Assembly: GCA_963585895.1 (NCBI GenBank)
Contig: OY757939.1
Coordinates: forward strand, 30,454,809 to 30,518,808
DNA length: 64,000 bases
Reading direction: 5' to 3'
From: Sepioteuthis lessoniana
Taxonomy: Eukaryota; Mollusca; Cephalopoda; Myopsida; Loliginidae
Positions 9,997 through 21,949 of this stretch are shown here, piece after piece. The position numbers and the translations under genes were made by a program. The notes beneath the pieces were generated by a model that worked only from the letters and a program-made list of their open reading frames with translations, was not told the origin of the DNA and ran no database searches. The stretch's first letter is position 1, and each line of letters starts with the position of its first letter.

Positions 9997-12451
9997 AAAA
10001 AAAAAGACCTGATGAAAAAAAAAAATTGGAATTGATCAGGGAGCGGGGAGTTTAGGGACTGACAGACGAACGGAAAAAGAAACAAAGAAAAAGGCCATAA
10101 AGAACCCGCAACCAGCGAGACAGAGAGAAAAGAAAAAGAAAACGGAAGAGACAAAGAAAAAAAAAAGTGGAAAAGAAAGAAATCTACAAAGGTAGGAATA
10201 CACATTCCCCCTCCCCCACTGCACTCGAATATAAGAACAAAAGAAAAAAGATTTGTTAGATTAAGGAAATTTTAAGACGTAGAAAAAAAACAAGTAATCT
10301 ATTTCGTTTTTGTGTGTGTGTGTATGTTTAACCCCTTAACTGCTGATAATTTTTGTTGTATTTTTGTTAGAAGGTAAGGGAAGGTCTTCTTCTTCCCCTA
10401 CCCGCTTTTCACACTTAACTTGACCGGTAAAATTCAAATGCTTTTTTTTTTCTCCTTCTTCGTAGCAGTTTCACATAGTAATTTTTATACTTAAGTGTGA
10501 GGACCAGTGGCTTAAGAAAGAAAGTTAGTCCGTTCTTGGAAGTTTTATAGTAATTTTTTTTATGCTGGAAAGGTGATAAGTCACAGAAAAAAAAAAAAAT
10601 TAAAAAAAAAAAAAAAGATTTTTTTTGCTGTAAGGTTCACTAAAAGAAAAAAAAATTTGTGGTATTTGAAAACCCCAGAGAAAGGGAAGATGAAACGAAA
10701 AATTAGAGAGAAAGTGAGATTTCGAAGCTAGGTTAAAATCGACAGGTCAAAGTCGGATCATCCGAGTGCAAAGGGTAGAGGGTGGAGGAAAGCTTCTACC
10801 ACAAAAACAAAAAAAAAAAATGAAAAATATAAAAAAATAAAAAAAAATAAAAATGGCGGAAAAATTTGAACAAAGAAAAAGAAGGAAGAACAGATAAAGT
10901 CAAGAAAAAAAGAAAAAAATAAGAAAGAAAAAGAGAGAACGAAAAGTAGAAAGAAAGAAAGATTGCAAGGGAATTTTTGTCACTGCATCCATGCCTGTCT
11001 CAGTTAAAAAAAAAAAAAAAAAGAGAAAGAAAAAGAATAAGTAAACTTTGGATTTTAGGAAGAAAAGAAAGTTTTTGTTTTTTTGTGGATTTAAAATAAA
11101 AAACGGTTGGAAGCAAACGCTATCCCCTCCCACACCACCCCCGGTAGAGGGAAGAATTCAAGTGGACAGGAGAGAAGGAAAGTAAGACGCAAAGAGAAAT
11201 GGTGGAAGTGGGCAGAGATCTCAAGGGAAGAGAGACAAGGGGTAGAAGGTGGATGCGTGACAGATTCCTTCAGAACAATTTTATTTTTATATATTTGTCA
11301 ATTGTAGTTATTTTATTTCTTTTTTATTTTTTGTCTGTGAATTGTTTATTATTAATTTTTTTTTTTTGTTGTTTAATGTGTGTGGATTTTTTTTTTTTTT
11401 TGCTATCCTTTGTTTTTTTTGTTATACTTTGCCTTGTTTTTTGTTGGTTTTGGGGGACTGGGCTTACCGTGTCATTTGCTTGTTGTTTATTGTTATTTGT
11501 TTTTTTTTGTTTTTTTTTAATTTATTTTTATTTTTTATTTTTTTTTACCTTCATGGATTTTCTGGGTTTATTTTTTTTGTAAGTTTAACTGCTCTTGGCA
11601 CTTCTTCACTTCGTCTGATCGTGTTCCCCCTGGGGGGGTTGGTTGCACGGGGGCCCCGTTTCGCGGACTGGTATCGAGGGGTAGTAAGTTATACAAATGA
11701 TGATTTGGGAAAGCGAATGGCCTGATTGACATAGAATTGATGAACATGGTACCGAGGAAACGGTTGACGATGGGTTGGGAAGACGATACCTGGGCGCGGG
11801 GCGGTGTCCGGTTGCTCCTCCCCCTGGCTGGTCATGGCTGGACGATCTGGGAGATGGTGTCAATTGCTTTGTTTTTTGTTTTTTTTTATCTTTTGAAAAT
11901 CCATGGTGATTGATGGCTGAGAGACTTGTTTTATTTGTTGCAGGGGGCAGTGAAGGCCCCCAGGTTGGGAGGTGAATTCCACAGTGCTTTCTGGAACATT
12001 ATTCCTGTTACGACACCGATCGAACTGCGGAGATTACTGATGCTCCCACGTCGTAAGGAAAGGGGGGAGACAAGTCCAAAAATACTCCTGAATTGTTGGG
12101 TAGGGGTGGTTAAAATTCCCCTGTGTTCTGATGGGTTGGAGAATGGGGTGAAATGTTCGAAAATTGAATAACGTTGGAGGTGAATCGAAAAGTCCTATTG
12201 GAATGAAGAATAGGGATGAGTCAGGAGACCCCATAATTGTTCGCAGGAGAGCAATATTTTCGCAATATGTTCGCAGGAGAGCAGTATTTTTTTATGTGTA
12301 TGATGATATGGTGTTGTTATATTATTTATTTATTTTTTTTAGGGGACGACCGAACCCCTTTAAAATTTTGTAAGTTCGGTTTTTACTTACTGTAAATGTT
12401 TTTGTTCTTTTGCTTGTTGAATTGTGTTGTAATTTATTGAGAATAAATGAC
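9997..12451. other. Interior of the non-autonomous LTR element
   Basis: Strongly strand-asymmetric. About 9.99-11.1 kb is A/G-rich with long A runs, and about 11.27-11.58 kb is T-rich with T/G runs. GC-rich patches lie at 11.62-11.85 and 11.94-12.1 kb. Poly-F or poly-K/R open frames here are products of that composition. A ~22-bp motif containing TTCGCAGGAGAGCA occurs twice between about 12.24 and 12.29 kb. No retroelement protein is visible. Confidence 0.75.
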
Positions 12452-12470
12452 AAGGGTAAGAGAGGGAATG
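12452..12470 (+). promoter_or_regulatory. Polypurine tract
   Basis: AAGGGTAAGAGAGGGAATG lies two bases before the 3' LTR, the expected position for the plus-strand primer. Confidence 0.75.
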
Positions 12471-12472
12471 TA

Positions 12473-13082
12473 TGTAGCACTATGTGGGTAGGCCGCCAAA
12501 GCAGACGAGTCTGTTTTGGCGCGAAACCAGACAAAGGATTCTTGGACGTATCCGGAAGTGGTAAGGGGACGCGAATGAGAGTTGACGACGCGACCGAGCA
12601 GAGGGCAGTTGGCGGCTGGAGAGCAGAGAGGGCAGTTGGCGGCTGGAGAGCAGAGAGGGCAGTTGGCGGCTGGAGAGCAGAGAGGCGAACAGCAGAAGTT
12701 GGCGTGGAAGAACGGACAGGGGCAGTCAACACCAGACACCGGAGCAGAGAGGCGAGGCAGCATGGGATAGGGTCCAGCGAGAGTGAGTCAAGATGAGTCT
12801 GATACCAGTAGCATTGTGGAATTTTCGCTAGTAACCCACGCTAGCGATAGTCCGCACATGCATATAGTGTTGCAATACCTTCCTCTGCTCTTGGTTAACC
12901 CCAAGTTTGTTCGTGTTTGTTCGTCTGTCCTTTTATTTTCTCCGTTCCCTCGATCGTATTCTTGTGTGGTGGCAAGAAATGTGCGTTACGCCCTCGAACC
13001 ACTAGTTGATCACCGGCCGGCTAAGAAGTGGAATGGTTAGAAGACAGAGATAATGTGGTGGGGTGAGGGGGTAACGTTTACA
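12473..13082 (+). repeat. 3' LTR of the non-autonomous element
   Basis: 610 bp, near-identical to the 5' LTR. It has three full copies of the 27-bp unit (starting 12602, 12629, 12656), one more than its partner, and lacks the ~15-bp segment. LTRs are identical at insertion, so the repeat-number change happened afterwards or during template switching. Confidence 0.9.
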
Positions 13083-13086
13083 CTGG

Positions 13087-13562
13087 TGTTGAAATCGAAA
13101 ACTCATAAATAGGCCAAACAGAGGTCACCCAGCAGTTGAATCGTCGAATCATGAGATAACAAGGTCCGATCAGATCAAAGCAACCGCTCGTCGCTGAATT
13201 GACCCCCCCCCAGCGCCAGCTGGCCAGATATTTAATCCGCTTGTTTATTTTATTTATTCAATAAATAAAATAAACTAAATCTCCTCGTTAGTCTTATTTT
13301 TCTTGCAACCACACGCTTGTATATAACACCAATTTTCTCCACCTCCTGGTTCGCCAATTTCTCACTTCTCCTTTCTTCTGAGAAGGTAAGCAAATATTTT
13401 TCACAACCACAAGTTGATTAGATCAAACTGTGTATTGTGATACTTTTAGGAGTATTATGATTATTTTTATACCACATTACGCATTCTGACACTATAAGCT
13501 CTTTCGACCCTAGATAAACATATTTAGGTGCAACAATGCATATCCATGTAGGAACAAGTGTG
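13087..13562. other. Intergenic DNA with one perfect fold-back
   Basis: No gene recognised. At 13243-13275 a perfect AT-rich palindrome has 15-nt arms (GTTTATTTTATTTAT and its complement) and a 3-nt loop. Being simple AT sequence, it may have no function. Confidence 0.7.
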
Positions 13563-13810
13563 AATACGCTCATAATGTAATGGTTATTGAGGTTGGAAAT
13601 AGACACAGCGACCCAAATTCAAATCCAGGACGAGGCTATTTGTATTTTACATAGCGCTAATATATTTGGGAAAGGTATGCATTCAACTTCCCCCTCTTCA
13701 GCTCTGGATAAATGGTAAGGTAGACTTGGCTATTTAACCTGTCTATGGTAACTAGAAGGAAAACTCTGAGTTTAAAACTTTTCAAAATTGACCCTGTGTC
13801 ATATCCTACT
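13563..13810 (+). repeat. tRNA-derived SINE C
   Basis: The tRNA-like head has a box A-like TAATGTAATGGTTA and a box B-like AATTCAAATCCAGG. The body has GGGAAAGGTATGCATTC, and the tail has TTGACCCTGTGTCATATCC, matching the tail of the copy at 24.2-24.5 kb on the opposite strand. Confidence 0.75.
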
Positions 13811-14159
13811 ATTACGAGTAAATCAATTTATATAGGTGTTGCAGATATGTACGTGTATGTACATGTGCGTGTAGTACGTGTATAATAGTATCAAGTGGTA
13901 GCTAAATGAGTCGAGAGATCAGCAAGTTTTACAAGATAGGTAGTGAAATATAAAGAAAGGGATTTTTAGATAATAAAATAGAAAGAGGATGATTACTCAA
14001 TGTTAGTAAGAACGTTAAAGGATTGTTCTATTTCTGTCGTAAATAGAACCTAGGGTCATAAGTTTAAAGGCAAGAATTTCATTTTTTTAATGTGTTTAAC
14101 ACTTGGGTGGTCAAAGTGGAAAATTTCCGAAGATGGGAGTCCATATATTCAGTAGAGTT

Positions 14160-14161
<2 letters not shown>
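13811..14161. other. AT-rich intergenic DNA, nothing recognised
   Basis: No motif or coding similarity seen. Confidence 0.5.

Positions 14162-14213
<52 letters not shown>
14162..14213 (+). repeat. (GA)n microsatellite
   Basis: About 26 uninterrupted GA dinucleotides. Confidence 0.98.
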
Positions 14214-14217
<4 letters not shown>

Positions 14218-14219
14218 GG

Positions 14220-16229
14220 GTTCTGTCACCGCGTCAGCGATAGTTAAAGTCTGTTTTAAACCTGTTGAACACACCACCTTAACACTTGTCTGAGTGAAGC
14301 TACAAGAGTCATTAATGAAGACAGTCATACAACCTTTTTATCAACTTTATTTCGTTTCTCTTCGTTGGTGGACCGAACTCGTGTTTTCTGGAGTTTTGAC
14401 CAACACTGGCAGTTATCATCAGGTAAACAAATAAAACAAAGACGAGAATATTAAAGTCTCATGGTTGTCTTTATTTATTATTTGTTACAGTCTCTGAGAA
14501 TCCTGGGCGGAGTGTGTGATACTTAGAATCTACTTGACTTAAGTTTAAAAAAAAACTAAGTAGTGGACAGAGCGGAGGAAAGAACCGCAGCTTGATCGTC
14601 CTCTTTTTCTGTGTCCAACTGCCAACTGCTTCCAACGATGTCCTAGACTAGAACTAGTTTGAACAGCCAACCTAACTATAGCAGACGGTGTGTGGGAGGG
14701 ACTCTGACTCAGGCGCTAGCAACTCCCTCTATCACTATGCGGCCAAATGCTAACTACTGGACTTTTTTCAAAGTCCTTGGGGACCCACTGTTTCAGCTGA
14801 ACATATAAAATTTGTTGACCCTCAAGTTGTTTAGGTACCACATAATACTATTATACACATATTATTATGAACATATTAGACACACAAATCCATGTACATG
14901 CACATAGATCAATTTATGCAAAGTCTATTCAAATACACAGCATGTATATGCATTATTGTATGTGCATCTAGAGACAGAAGACATTAAAGCGTCATATTGT
15001 CAACTTTGCAAAGTTGTATTGACTTTTGTCTTTCTTTGGGACAACCTGGAAAACAACCTGGTCTTCAGACAGATCCATGAGTTAAATCCATGATCCTATC
15101 AAATTGCAGGATGACCCCGTTACTTGGTGGAATCAGGTGTTTGAGTGCGGATTTAGAATTTAAAAAAAAATTTTAGTTAGGTTTACCAACTCAACTTACT
15201 TTAGAAAAAACTCAGATCCATCCAAACTAATTCCATACTTTTTATTCTATTGGAAATTATTTATGGAGTCACTTTTTACGTGCCCTGCGATTGTCTCAAA
15301 AACAACCGATCACGTGCCGCTATCAGCACATCTGCCGTACCACCACACGTTCGTGCGTTCTTCAAACTAATACCCTCTTTTACTTTTGATACCAACGATG
15401 TAACACTGAATCTTGACTACTGACGAATTTGTACGGACCAGCCACCAAAACTACATGAAACTAAAAAAACTGTTACCAAGACAAATTATATAGTTAAGTC
15501 TGCAGAAAACTTCTCTTTTTGCAATTATTCTTCTTTTCTTCTTTTCTTTATCTCTTTCACCTAATATAAACCCTTTTTTTTCAACCAAATTGTTGTCTTG
15601 TTCCCTTACTCTCTTCACGTCCCTTAAACTGCAGATATTGATTTCGTCTTATTCTCAACGGGTAAAATCCCAACAATTCTGAATATTTTCTTTTACAGAA
15701 GTGTCATTCTTTTCTTCAATAAAGATTTTTAAAAAATTTACTGCTTACCCGCTACGGCACAAGCACGACCACTCTTGCTGTTTTGTTAATGACACAACAA
15801 TAAAAACCAGTGTTTGTAAAACTGAGACACACCTATATATATTTGTGACTCACTGGGGTCGTATTATTTGGAGAAAATAAATTCTAGCCAAAAGAGCTTT
15901 AAACTTAAAAGATAATTGGTTTACTGTCCATTTACCTGTATGCACACATAAATTATCACAAAGAACTGGAAAGGTGTATTATATATCAGTCAAATTACTG
16001 GGCAACGATTAAAAACGATTTTTTAAAACTTAAAAATTCGTTAAAATCAACCTTCACAAGCGTGAAACTGGCAGTTGTACTAAACGCTTGTGATGGCTGA
16101 TTAATTTTTTTTGCGGGGTGGGGGTTTTAGGTTTTAAATAATTGTTTTTTAAATTGTTGTCCAATATTTCGCTTGTTATGTGGTTTTATCCTGATTATTG
16201 AGCATATATAAATTATTTTGGGCGGTATG
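14220..16229. other. Unidentified DNA with a GC-richer, LTR-like island
   Basis: From about 14.22 to 14.83 kb the base composition is markedly less AT-rich than its surroundings. Motifs such as CCAACTGCCAACTGCTTCC and CTAGCAACTCCCTCTATC resemble those in the reverse complement of 17.9-18.25 kb and the island at 44.5-44.9 kb. These could be solo LTRs or old DNA elements, but I found no matching ends. The remainder to 16.2 kb is AT-rich and unrecognised. Confidence 0.35.
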
Positions 16230-16608
16230 CCACTTGTTCCCACAAATATGGCGGACGCTCACATATTCAGTCTCGGGAAACCATTGGCCAGGAGAACCAC
16301 GAGACATGTCTAAAACTACGTCCGCGCGTAAATTCAAGTCCTGCGTTCGGAGCCACCTACAAGACGCGTATTTTCTATAGATACGTCGTCTTCAAACACC
16401 CTTGTTCTTTTTTTACCAAATTTCTTCGCAGCAGCAACACACTCCCTTCAGCGTGAATCAACAGGAGAGAAAAGCAACACCATGGATGGGCCTCGCAGAC
16501 ATTCATATACAATGACTATGAGACGCTTTCCGGTCTCTGAGAAACTGCCCGTTTCTAATCATAAAAAAGGACATTTTAAACTTGTAATTCTTTTATAGCT
16601 TAGTTGTG
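16230..16608. other. CpG-containing island, function unknown
   Basis: About 350 bp with locally raised GC and CpG content (for example TCCGCGCG near 16.32 kb, several ACGCG). A 60-codon frame reads through it without a domain. It could be an old repeat or an exon/promoter of a gene mostly outside recognisable sequence. I cannot decide. Confidence 0.3.
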
Positions 16609-17179
16609 TTACACACACACACACACACGAGCTCACACATATACACACACTATTATTTTGTTAGTAGAGTTAGTAATTTCTTTTATGTACCAATGTAAGT
16701 TTTATTGTGTTACTGTATAAATTTGTTTTTGTTCGTCGCCTTGTTTTAAATGTTCATTTTGTCCGCGTCGTTTTACAACTTTTATTTGTTTCATATCTTC
16801 ACTCATTTATTTCATTGGTTTCCTTCATTCAATACTTTACCCATGTGCCTATATTATGCCTCTATTCAACCTTTTTTCTAAACTAAACACTCTATATCAA
16901 ACTCTCAACATTAAACTTGTGGGGAAGCATAAATATTAAACCCTTATTTTAAATATCAAACCTTACCCTAAATACAATATTTCTCCTACAAGCAATATAA
17001 CTAAAACAACACAAGTTTTGTTTTGAATATAAGTAGATAATATGCAAATGAGAAAAGTTGCATAAAATGTGCTCAATGTTCGTATGGCAGAGCGGGTCTA
17101 AAACCTAAAATAGAATTAAGTTTTCGTTAAGTTTTCATCTGAATCATACAATCGTAAGATGAATTTCTTTTGTTATTGG
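16609..17179. other. (CA)n run then AT-rich DNA
   Basis: A short CA microsatellite at 16612-16628 and no other recognisable feature. Confidence 0.6.
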
Positions 17180-17470
17180 TTATTTCTTTAACGGCATCTC
17201 AACTCCTTATGGTTTATTTAATTGCACTTTGTTTTGTCTGTCTATAATCATTTGTTTGCACATAGTTATAGTTTCAAGTATTTCTATTCAATACTAATAA
17301 TACTCAAAAATCTATCTGACTCTAACAGGACACTTAGCAGAGCTCCGAAACTGGAGCCTCAACCTTGGATTCAGTTTAATATTATACACAGGACTTTCCT
17401 TTTGGGGGATAGGGTCTTACCTCTCCGCAGGGGATGCAATATTCTAAGCCCAACCGATAAGGCAAACAAT
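17180..17470 (-). repeat. Family A repeat, internally deleted copy
   Basis: Has the tail stem-loop (ACGGCATCTCAACTCC...), the GTTTGCACATAGTTATA segment, GAGCTCCGAAACTGGAGCCTC, GGGTCTTACCTCTCC and the head GATAAGGCAAA. The central GGGTCAGAGTGG part is missing. Confidence 0.75.
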
Positions 17471-17879
17471 TGTCGTACATAATGTATGAGGATTTTGTCA
17501 TGTTTCACGATGTTTATGCACAAGACATACGAAAACAAGATTATTATCAATTGAGTTTTGAGATTTAGACAGTCCAAAAATACCTAGAAATGCTAGTAAA
17601 ATGCATTTTGAAACCAATATGATGGTAACTGACACAAAAAAAATCTGTTAATATGTCTACACTTTAATAATAATTAACTTTTTTTGAAATAATCTGTTTC
17701 ATTTTTTAAATGAGTTTATTATTATTCTCCGCAGAAACAATGTTGTCATCAACCCTGACGTGAACCAACTACATTAACCACCCACTTTCAAATTTAAATA
17801 ATTTTTTCTCAAAAGTAACATGAATATATTTAGTGAATGTTTGTTTACATCATTATAAATTAATTTGTAGTTGTTCACG
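17471..17879. other. AT-rich intergenic DNA
   Basis: No recognisable feature. Confidence 0.5.
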
Positions 17880-18245
17880 TAGCACGGAATAAAATAATAA
17901 AACTTTTTTAAGAACAACAACGAAAAGGTTTATTTCGACGACAGAAAGTTGGACTGTGTCAGAGTGAGAAAAAGTAAGAGTATAACGTTCTTAGGGAGTT
18001 GCTGGTTAGCCAGCAGTTATCTTTAACGAAGATCGTCCATGCTTGAGCGTCCACTAGACGGGGATAGGAGAGAGGTCTTTCTTCTCTGCTTGCGGGTACT
18101 CTCTGTTGGCCGACTGTGATTTCCAAAAAAGGGGCTAAAAATAGTTCCTTAGAGGACAGATGGAATCAATGCGCTCTGCCCGCTAATTGGTCAATGTGTG
18201 GCTGAATCGCTTGGCGGAGGCATTGATTCGCGAGAGAAAATAAAT
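17880..18245. other. GC-richer island, possible solo LTR
   Basis: Distinct composition change at both sides. On the minus strand, AACTCCCTAAGAACG and AACCAGCAACTCCC echo the island at 14.6-14.7 kb. A minus-strand AATAAA occurs near the 17.9-kb end. Without paired ends or a TSD this remains a guess. Confidence 0.3.
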
Positions 18246-19785
18246 CTTTTGTTTTATTGTGACAGCTACATATATTCACTTCGAAAAGTGAACTAATTAC
18301 TTTGCAAAACCCAATCTTCACTTTTTCCATCCAAGTTTTGTTAGTGTAAATTTATTTCATTTATGTGATTTTATTGATTCACCAAATTTTAATGACAATG
18401 ACTTTTCGCACTATGTTATTTATAGTTTCTATGGTTGAGCACTCTGACGAAGGAACTAACGGCTGCCACTCGCGTAATACAAAAGCTCTTCGTATGAATT
18501 GAACACTCTGGTATCCGGTAAGGCAAAAATGTAAACAAACGAAAGCTATTACTTATAATTCCCGAGATGACGTATGATGATTGATAGCTGAGCGGTATGA
18601 TACTAAGTCTAACATAAAGTTGGGCGGGTTTCAATTCCAGCTTGAAGCGTTCTATGTGTCTAGCCACACTGAAGAGTTGTAATACAACGAAACTGTCTGT
18701 CTGTGTATGACTATATATATATATAGTATCAACCCTAAGTATACATCTGACAACATTTTAATAAAAAGTTAAAATCCTGGTATCTGATTTAGAAGAAAAT
18801 TTATCATTTCTACAATCAGAATGGATATTATGAGGGACTATTAATTACCTAACTCTCCAGTACTGAAAGTGTAACAAAAAATAAAATTGCAACACTTCTA
18901 ATCATGAATAAAATTATATTAAGAGTGTAATTATTTTTGAACAGCTTATTTTCGTTTCCCACTTTTTAAAAAGTTTTATAATGGCTGGCATTCCTAATCA
19001 CATTCTATGATAACCTTATAGATAATAGCAACGTACTCCAAAAATATTCCAAATTGTTATTTACTGAAGCTTGTACAGAGAAAAACGTTATGATAAAATG
19101 TATAAACATTTCACTGAATCGGTTTTTCACATCGTACACACACACACACACACACATACACAAACATATCGATCTGTGTAAGTCTATAAAATATTTTCCA
19201 GATTACATCATTCTCTTCTTGATTTGGATACTTTTAAGAATTATTAAACTACAAGAGAGAGAAATTATTCGAAAAGATTATCTTTTTTTAAATTTTTTTA
19301 TGAGACAAAATATTGTCAGCTTTTTAATCAATTTTTATCCATATTTTTCTGTTAATGTTTTAGTTGCTTTTTATCTTTCTTATTTATGAAAATTTTCTCG
19401 GCACTTTTGTCACGAATTGTATTTTCTTCAGCTATAACAAAAGATAATAAATCATAAGTAAATTGTCTCTTCACAGATTTATATTATTAGTTAGGTACGT
19501 GTGTAAGAAAAAGGTTTTCTTTCATATTAAAATATCTTTTGTTGTTGACATTTTGACTTTTAGTGTTATCCCCCATGAAAATATACAAAAGGTCGACTTC
19601 AGACTGCTTTCACGTAATTCTTTGTCAAGTCATGCTTAGTTTATTTAACCAAATGATTGATTTTCAAATATTTCATTTTAGTCATAACTGTTTATATTTT
19701 CAACGTTCCATTTTCGATTATTTTCTTTATAATGATAATTTAGTTCCATTTATATGTTTTCAAACATTCCAAACCAATACTAATG
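18246..19785. other. AT-rich intergenic DNA with short microsatellites
   Basis: Contains (TA)n at about 18.71 kb and (CA)n at 19136-19155. A tRNA-like fragment may occur at 18.59-18.66 kb (AGCTGAGCGGTATGAT and GGTTTCAATTCC), too weak to call. No gene seen. Confidence 0.5.
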
Positions 19786-20036
19786 ATTTTCAAACAAATC
19801 TATTTGACCCATAAAGGGAACTCTAAAGAATACAAAACTCTGGGTCAAAGTGGACCTGAGAGTAATGGTAATGAAGAGGTTCTCCATACTCACCAGAGCT
19901 CCAGAACTGCAGCCTTATCACCAGTTGCAGTTTAGTACCATACCTAGAACACCCCATTTGAGGGGAGGTCTTACCCCTCTGCAGAGCATGAAGTCGGTGT
20001 ATTTTAAGCCCCACCGGTGGAGGAACTCTCATGTTT
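19786..20036 (-). repeat. Family A repeat, head half
   Basis: Contains CTATTTGACCCATAAAGGGA, TGGGTCAAAGTGGACCTGAG, CCAGAGCTCCAGAACTGCAG, GGTCTTACCCCTCTGCAGAG and GTGTATTTTAAGCCCC in the family order. The stem-loop tail is absent. Confidence 0.85.
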
Positions 20037-20419
20037 AGTAAGCTAATCTCGCATACCAATTACCACTGAATATTGAGTTCGATTCTCACTAAATGTCTTA
20101 AACTCACAGCATTGAGCCAAATCTAGAATATATCGTAGTCAACCGACAACTCATAAACCAAACAAAAACAAAACAAACAAACATTCCAAGAAGTGATGAG
20201 TCACTGATCTCGTCAGCCAATAAATTTAGGAATGAGTCGTAAGGAACTAAATCCTTCCGCACAGGACGTCTTTTTTTAAAAATACTAAATTCAGCCAGTC
20301 TTTCTAAGGACAGTCCTCAACTAATGGACAAAATAGGTAGTAATAGAAAACACATGGTCGAAGTAGAATGAAGTTTCTCACTATTATTTAGTAATAATAA
20401 GCAAAGTCATCCTACTTAG
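20037..20419. other. Intergenic DNA with a possible tRNA-like fragment
   Basis: A box B-like GAGTTCGATTCTCAC at 20.08 kb lies directly after family A. Otherwise nothing recognised. Confidence 0.4.
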
Positions 20420-21157
20420 ACCACATAGCGTAGTAGCGCAAGCAGATATAAAAGCAGCAGTATCAAACCGGGTCAAAACAGTTTGGCTGGACGTCAGCCA
20501 AGACTGTGTGAGAAATCAGATTCTCCCCTGGTTGTTCTACAACCGAAGCCTAATCAGCAGCAGCTGCCTACGAGGACTGCTCAAGGCTTCCCTTAAAGCC
20601 GACGTTCACATTCTAGCCGCAGACGACGCAGGAACATTGCCAGCCTCTCAGCTGAAAAGCCCTTTTAAAAACCACTTTTCTGCACCAGCAACTACTAGCA
20701 GCTACCAGTCCTGAACCAGCGACCACCTTCCTGTACCAACAGATACCAGCAGCTACCAGTCCTGAACAAGCGACCACCTTCCTGTGTCAACAGATACCAG
20801 CAGCTACCAGTCCTGAACAAGCGACCGCCTTCCTGCACCAGCAGATACCAGTCCTGAACCAGCGACCATCTTCCTGCATCAGCAGAAACCAGTCTTGCAC
20901 CAGCGACCACCTATTCAACGACTACCAGTCTTGTGCCAGCTATCCAGACCTGAACCAGCGACTAGATTCTGCTCCAACGATCACCATCCGGCCGCGGCGA
21001 CTGTTCGCCGTACGCTATTCCGATTTACGATTCGCCATTCGATTTGGCCTTTCGAAGCAACACCCTCGTTTTGTCATTCTTGTCAAGTTCGTTGTCAATC
21101 ACTTATATTTCAAAAGTTTGCGGGGATCGGTATATTTATCTGGCCTCCGCAACAAAT
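20420..21157 (+). repeat. GC-rich, LTR-like island with TATA-like motif and minisatellite
   Basis: Begins with a TATA-like AGATATAAAAGCAGC (about 20.44 kb), runs through a ~60-bp minisatellite and ends in TTTGCGGGG...GGCCTCCGCAACA. The same ending, TTTGCGGGG...GGCTCCGCAACA, occurs at 56.74-56.77 kb at the end of another minisatellite-bearing GC-rich island. A promoter-like motif at one side and a shared ...CA terminus at the other fit solo LTRs of one family. The 5' boundary and TSD are not identified. Confidence 0.4.
20690..20935 (+). repeat. Minisatellite, ~60-bp unit
   Basis: Units built around CAGCTACCAGTCCTGAAC, AGCGACCACCTTCCTG and CAACAGATACCAG occur about four times, with shortened units at the 3' side. 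The minus-strand frame across it (LVQDWYLLVQEGG-type repeats) is a consequence of a unit length divisible by three. Confidence 0.9.
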
Positions 21158-21949
21158 AGCAGACTATTTCTTGTGAATTTGATTCTCACAGGGAGAGATT
21201 TGTTACACTGATTCTCTTAACCAACTTTGCTTTCTCTGGGTATTAATAATAGTTACCACCTACTAACAACGGTGGTCAATTGAAAGGATATAGACTTAAG
21301 GAGATATCTACCTTCCTCTATGGAGGTGGCATGTGATATAATGTTGGTTTAATATGGGGACCTCGAAGGAGGAAAGTCTTCAAGGAGATGACAGTGCTAA
21401 TAATTGTTTAGTTCCATCGGCATTCCCTTTCAGGTGCCGGACAATAAACCTGACCCCTTTTAGATGAGGTTCGCAGATCCTGTCTGGGTAGGAGAACACC
21501 CTCTGGAACTAAGCTGATCATTTTTCATGTACTTCTCGACACAAAACTTGAGAAAAAGGGAAAATTCACTGTCAGACTTAACTGAATTTTTCATTCTTAC
21601 TGTCGGGTTGAAAAACACAGCTAAAACCTATCGAACACAGACTATAAAAATGAATTTCTCCATCCACACAACAAGTCATGATTCTAAAGAAACTCATAAT
21701 TAAAATGCAGAGTCAAAATATTTACATTCTATCAACATTCAAATTTTATAACCTACTTATTTGCTTATAACAAGATGGTGTAAAAGCATAAATATAATTG
21801 ACTTCCGTAGGTATTTTCTATGTCAAAATATCTACCACTAGCTAGATTGTCTGGGTAGCTATAGCATCCGAGTAATAATTTCCTGTACACCTCATCAGGG
21901 ATGTAAAAAAAATAAGGTAAAAACATTTACTAATCCAAAATTTGGTTGA
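21158..21949. other. Intergenic DNA, nothing recognised
   Basis: Moderately AT-rich, with no coding or RNA motif identified. Confidence 0.5.

Larger units (their letters stand above)
9377..13082 (+). mobile_element. Non-autonomous LTR retrotransposon, apparently recent
   Basis: Two direct LTRs, each starting TGTAGCACTATG and ending TTTACA, are flanked by the 4-bp duplication CTGG (9373-9376 and 13083-13086). A PBS follows the first LTR and a purine tract precedes the second. The ~2.5-kb interior has no gag, protease, RT or integrase that I can read in any frame, so it must rely on enzymes from another element, like a TRIM/LARD-type derivative (its length falls between those classes). LTR differences are few: a handful of substitutions, small indels, a ~15-bp indel and one 27-bp repeat unit. 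This points to a young insertion. Confidence 0.9.

Noticed and set aside
10900-11725. Poly-F/K-rich open frames as membrane proteins
   Set aside because: They come from long A/G and T runs in the LTR-element interior, with overlapping frames on both strands.
9675-13040. An 85-codon ORF found twice, at 9675-9932 and 12783-13040, as a conserved gene
   Set aside because: Both copies lie in the two LTRs of one element, so identity reflects LTR duplication, not selection. No domain is visible.
18590-18660. A tRNA-like SINE head
   Set aside because: Only weak box A- and box B-like matches and no shared body downstream.
20695-20910. A W/Q-rich repeat protein on the minus strand
   Set aside because: The frame exists only because the minisatellite unit is a multiple of three; there is no start context or flanking coding sequence.
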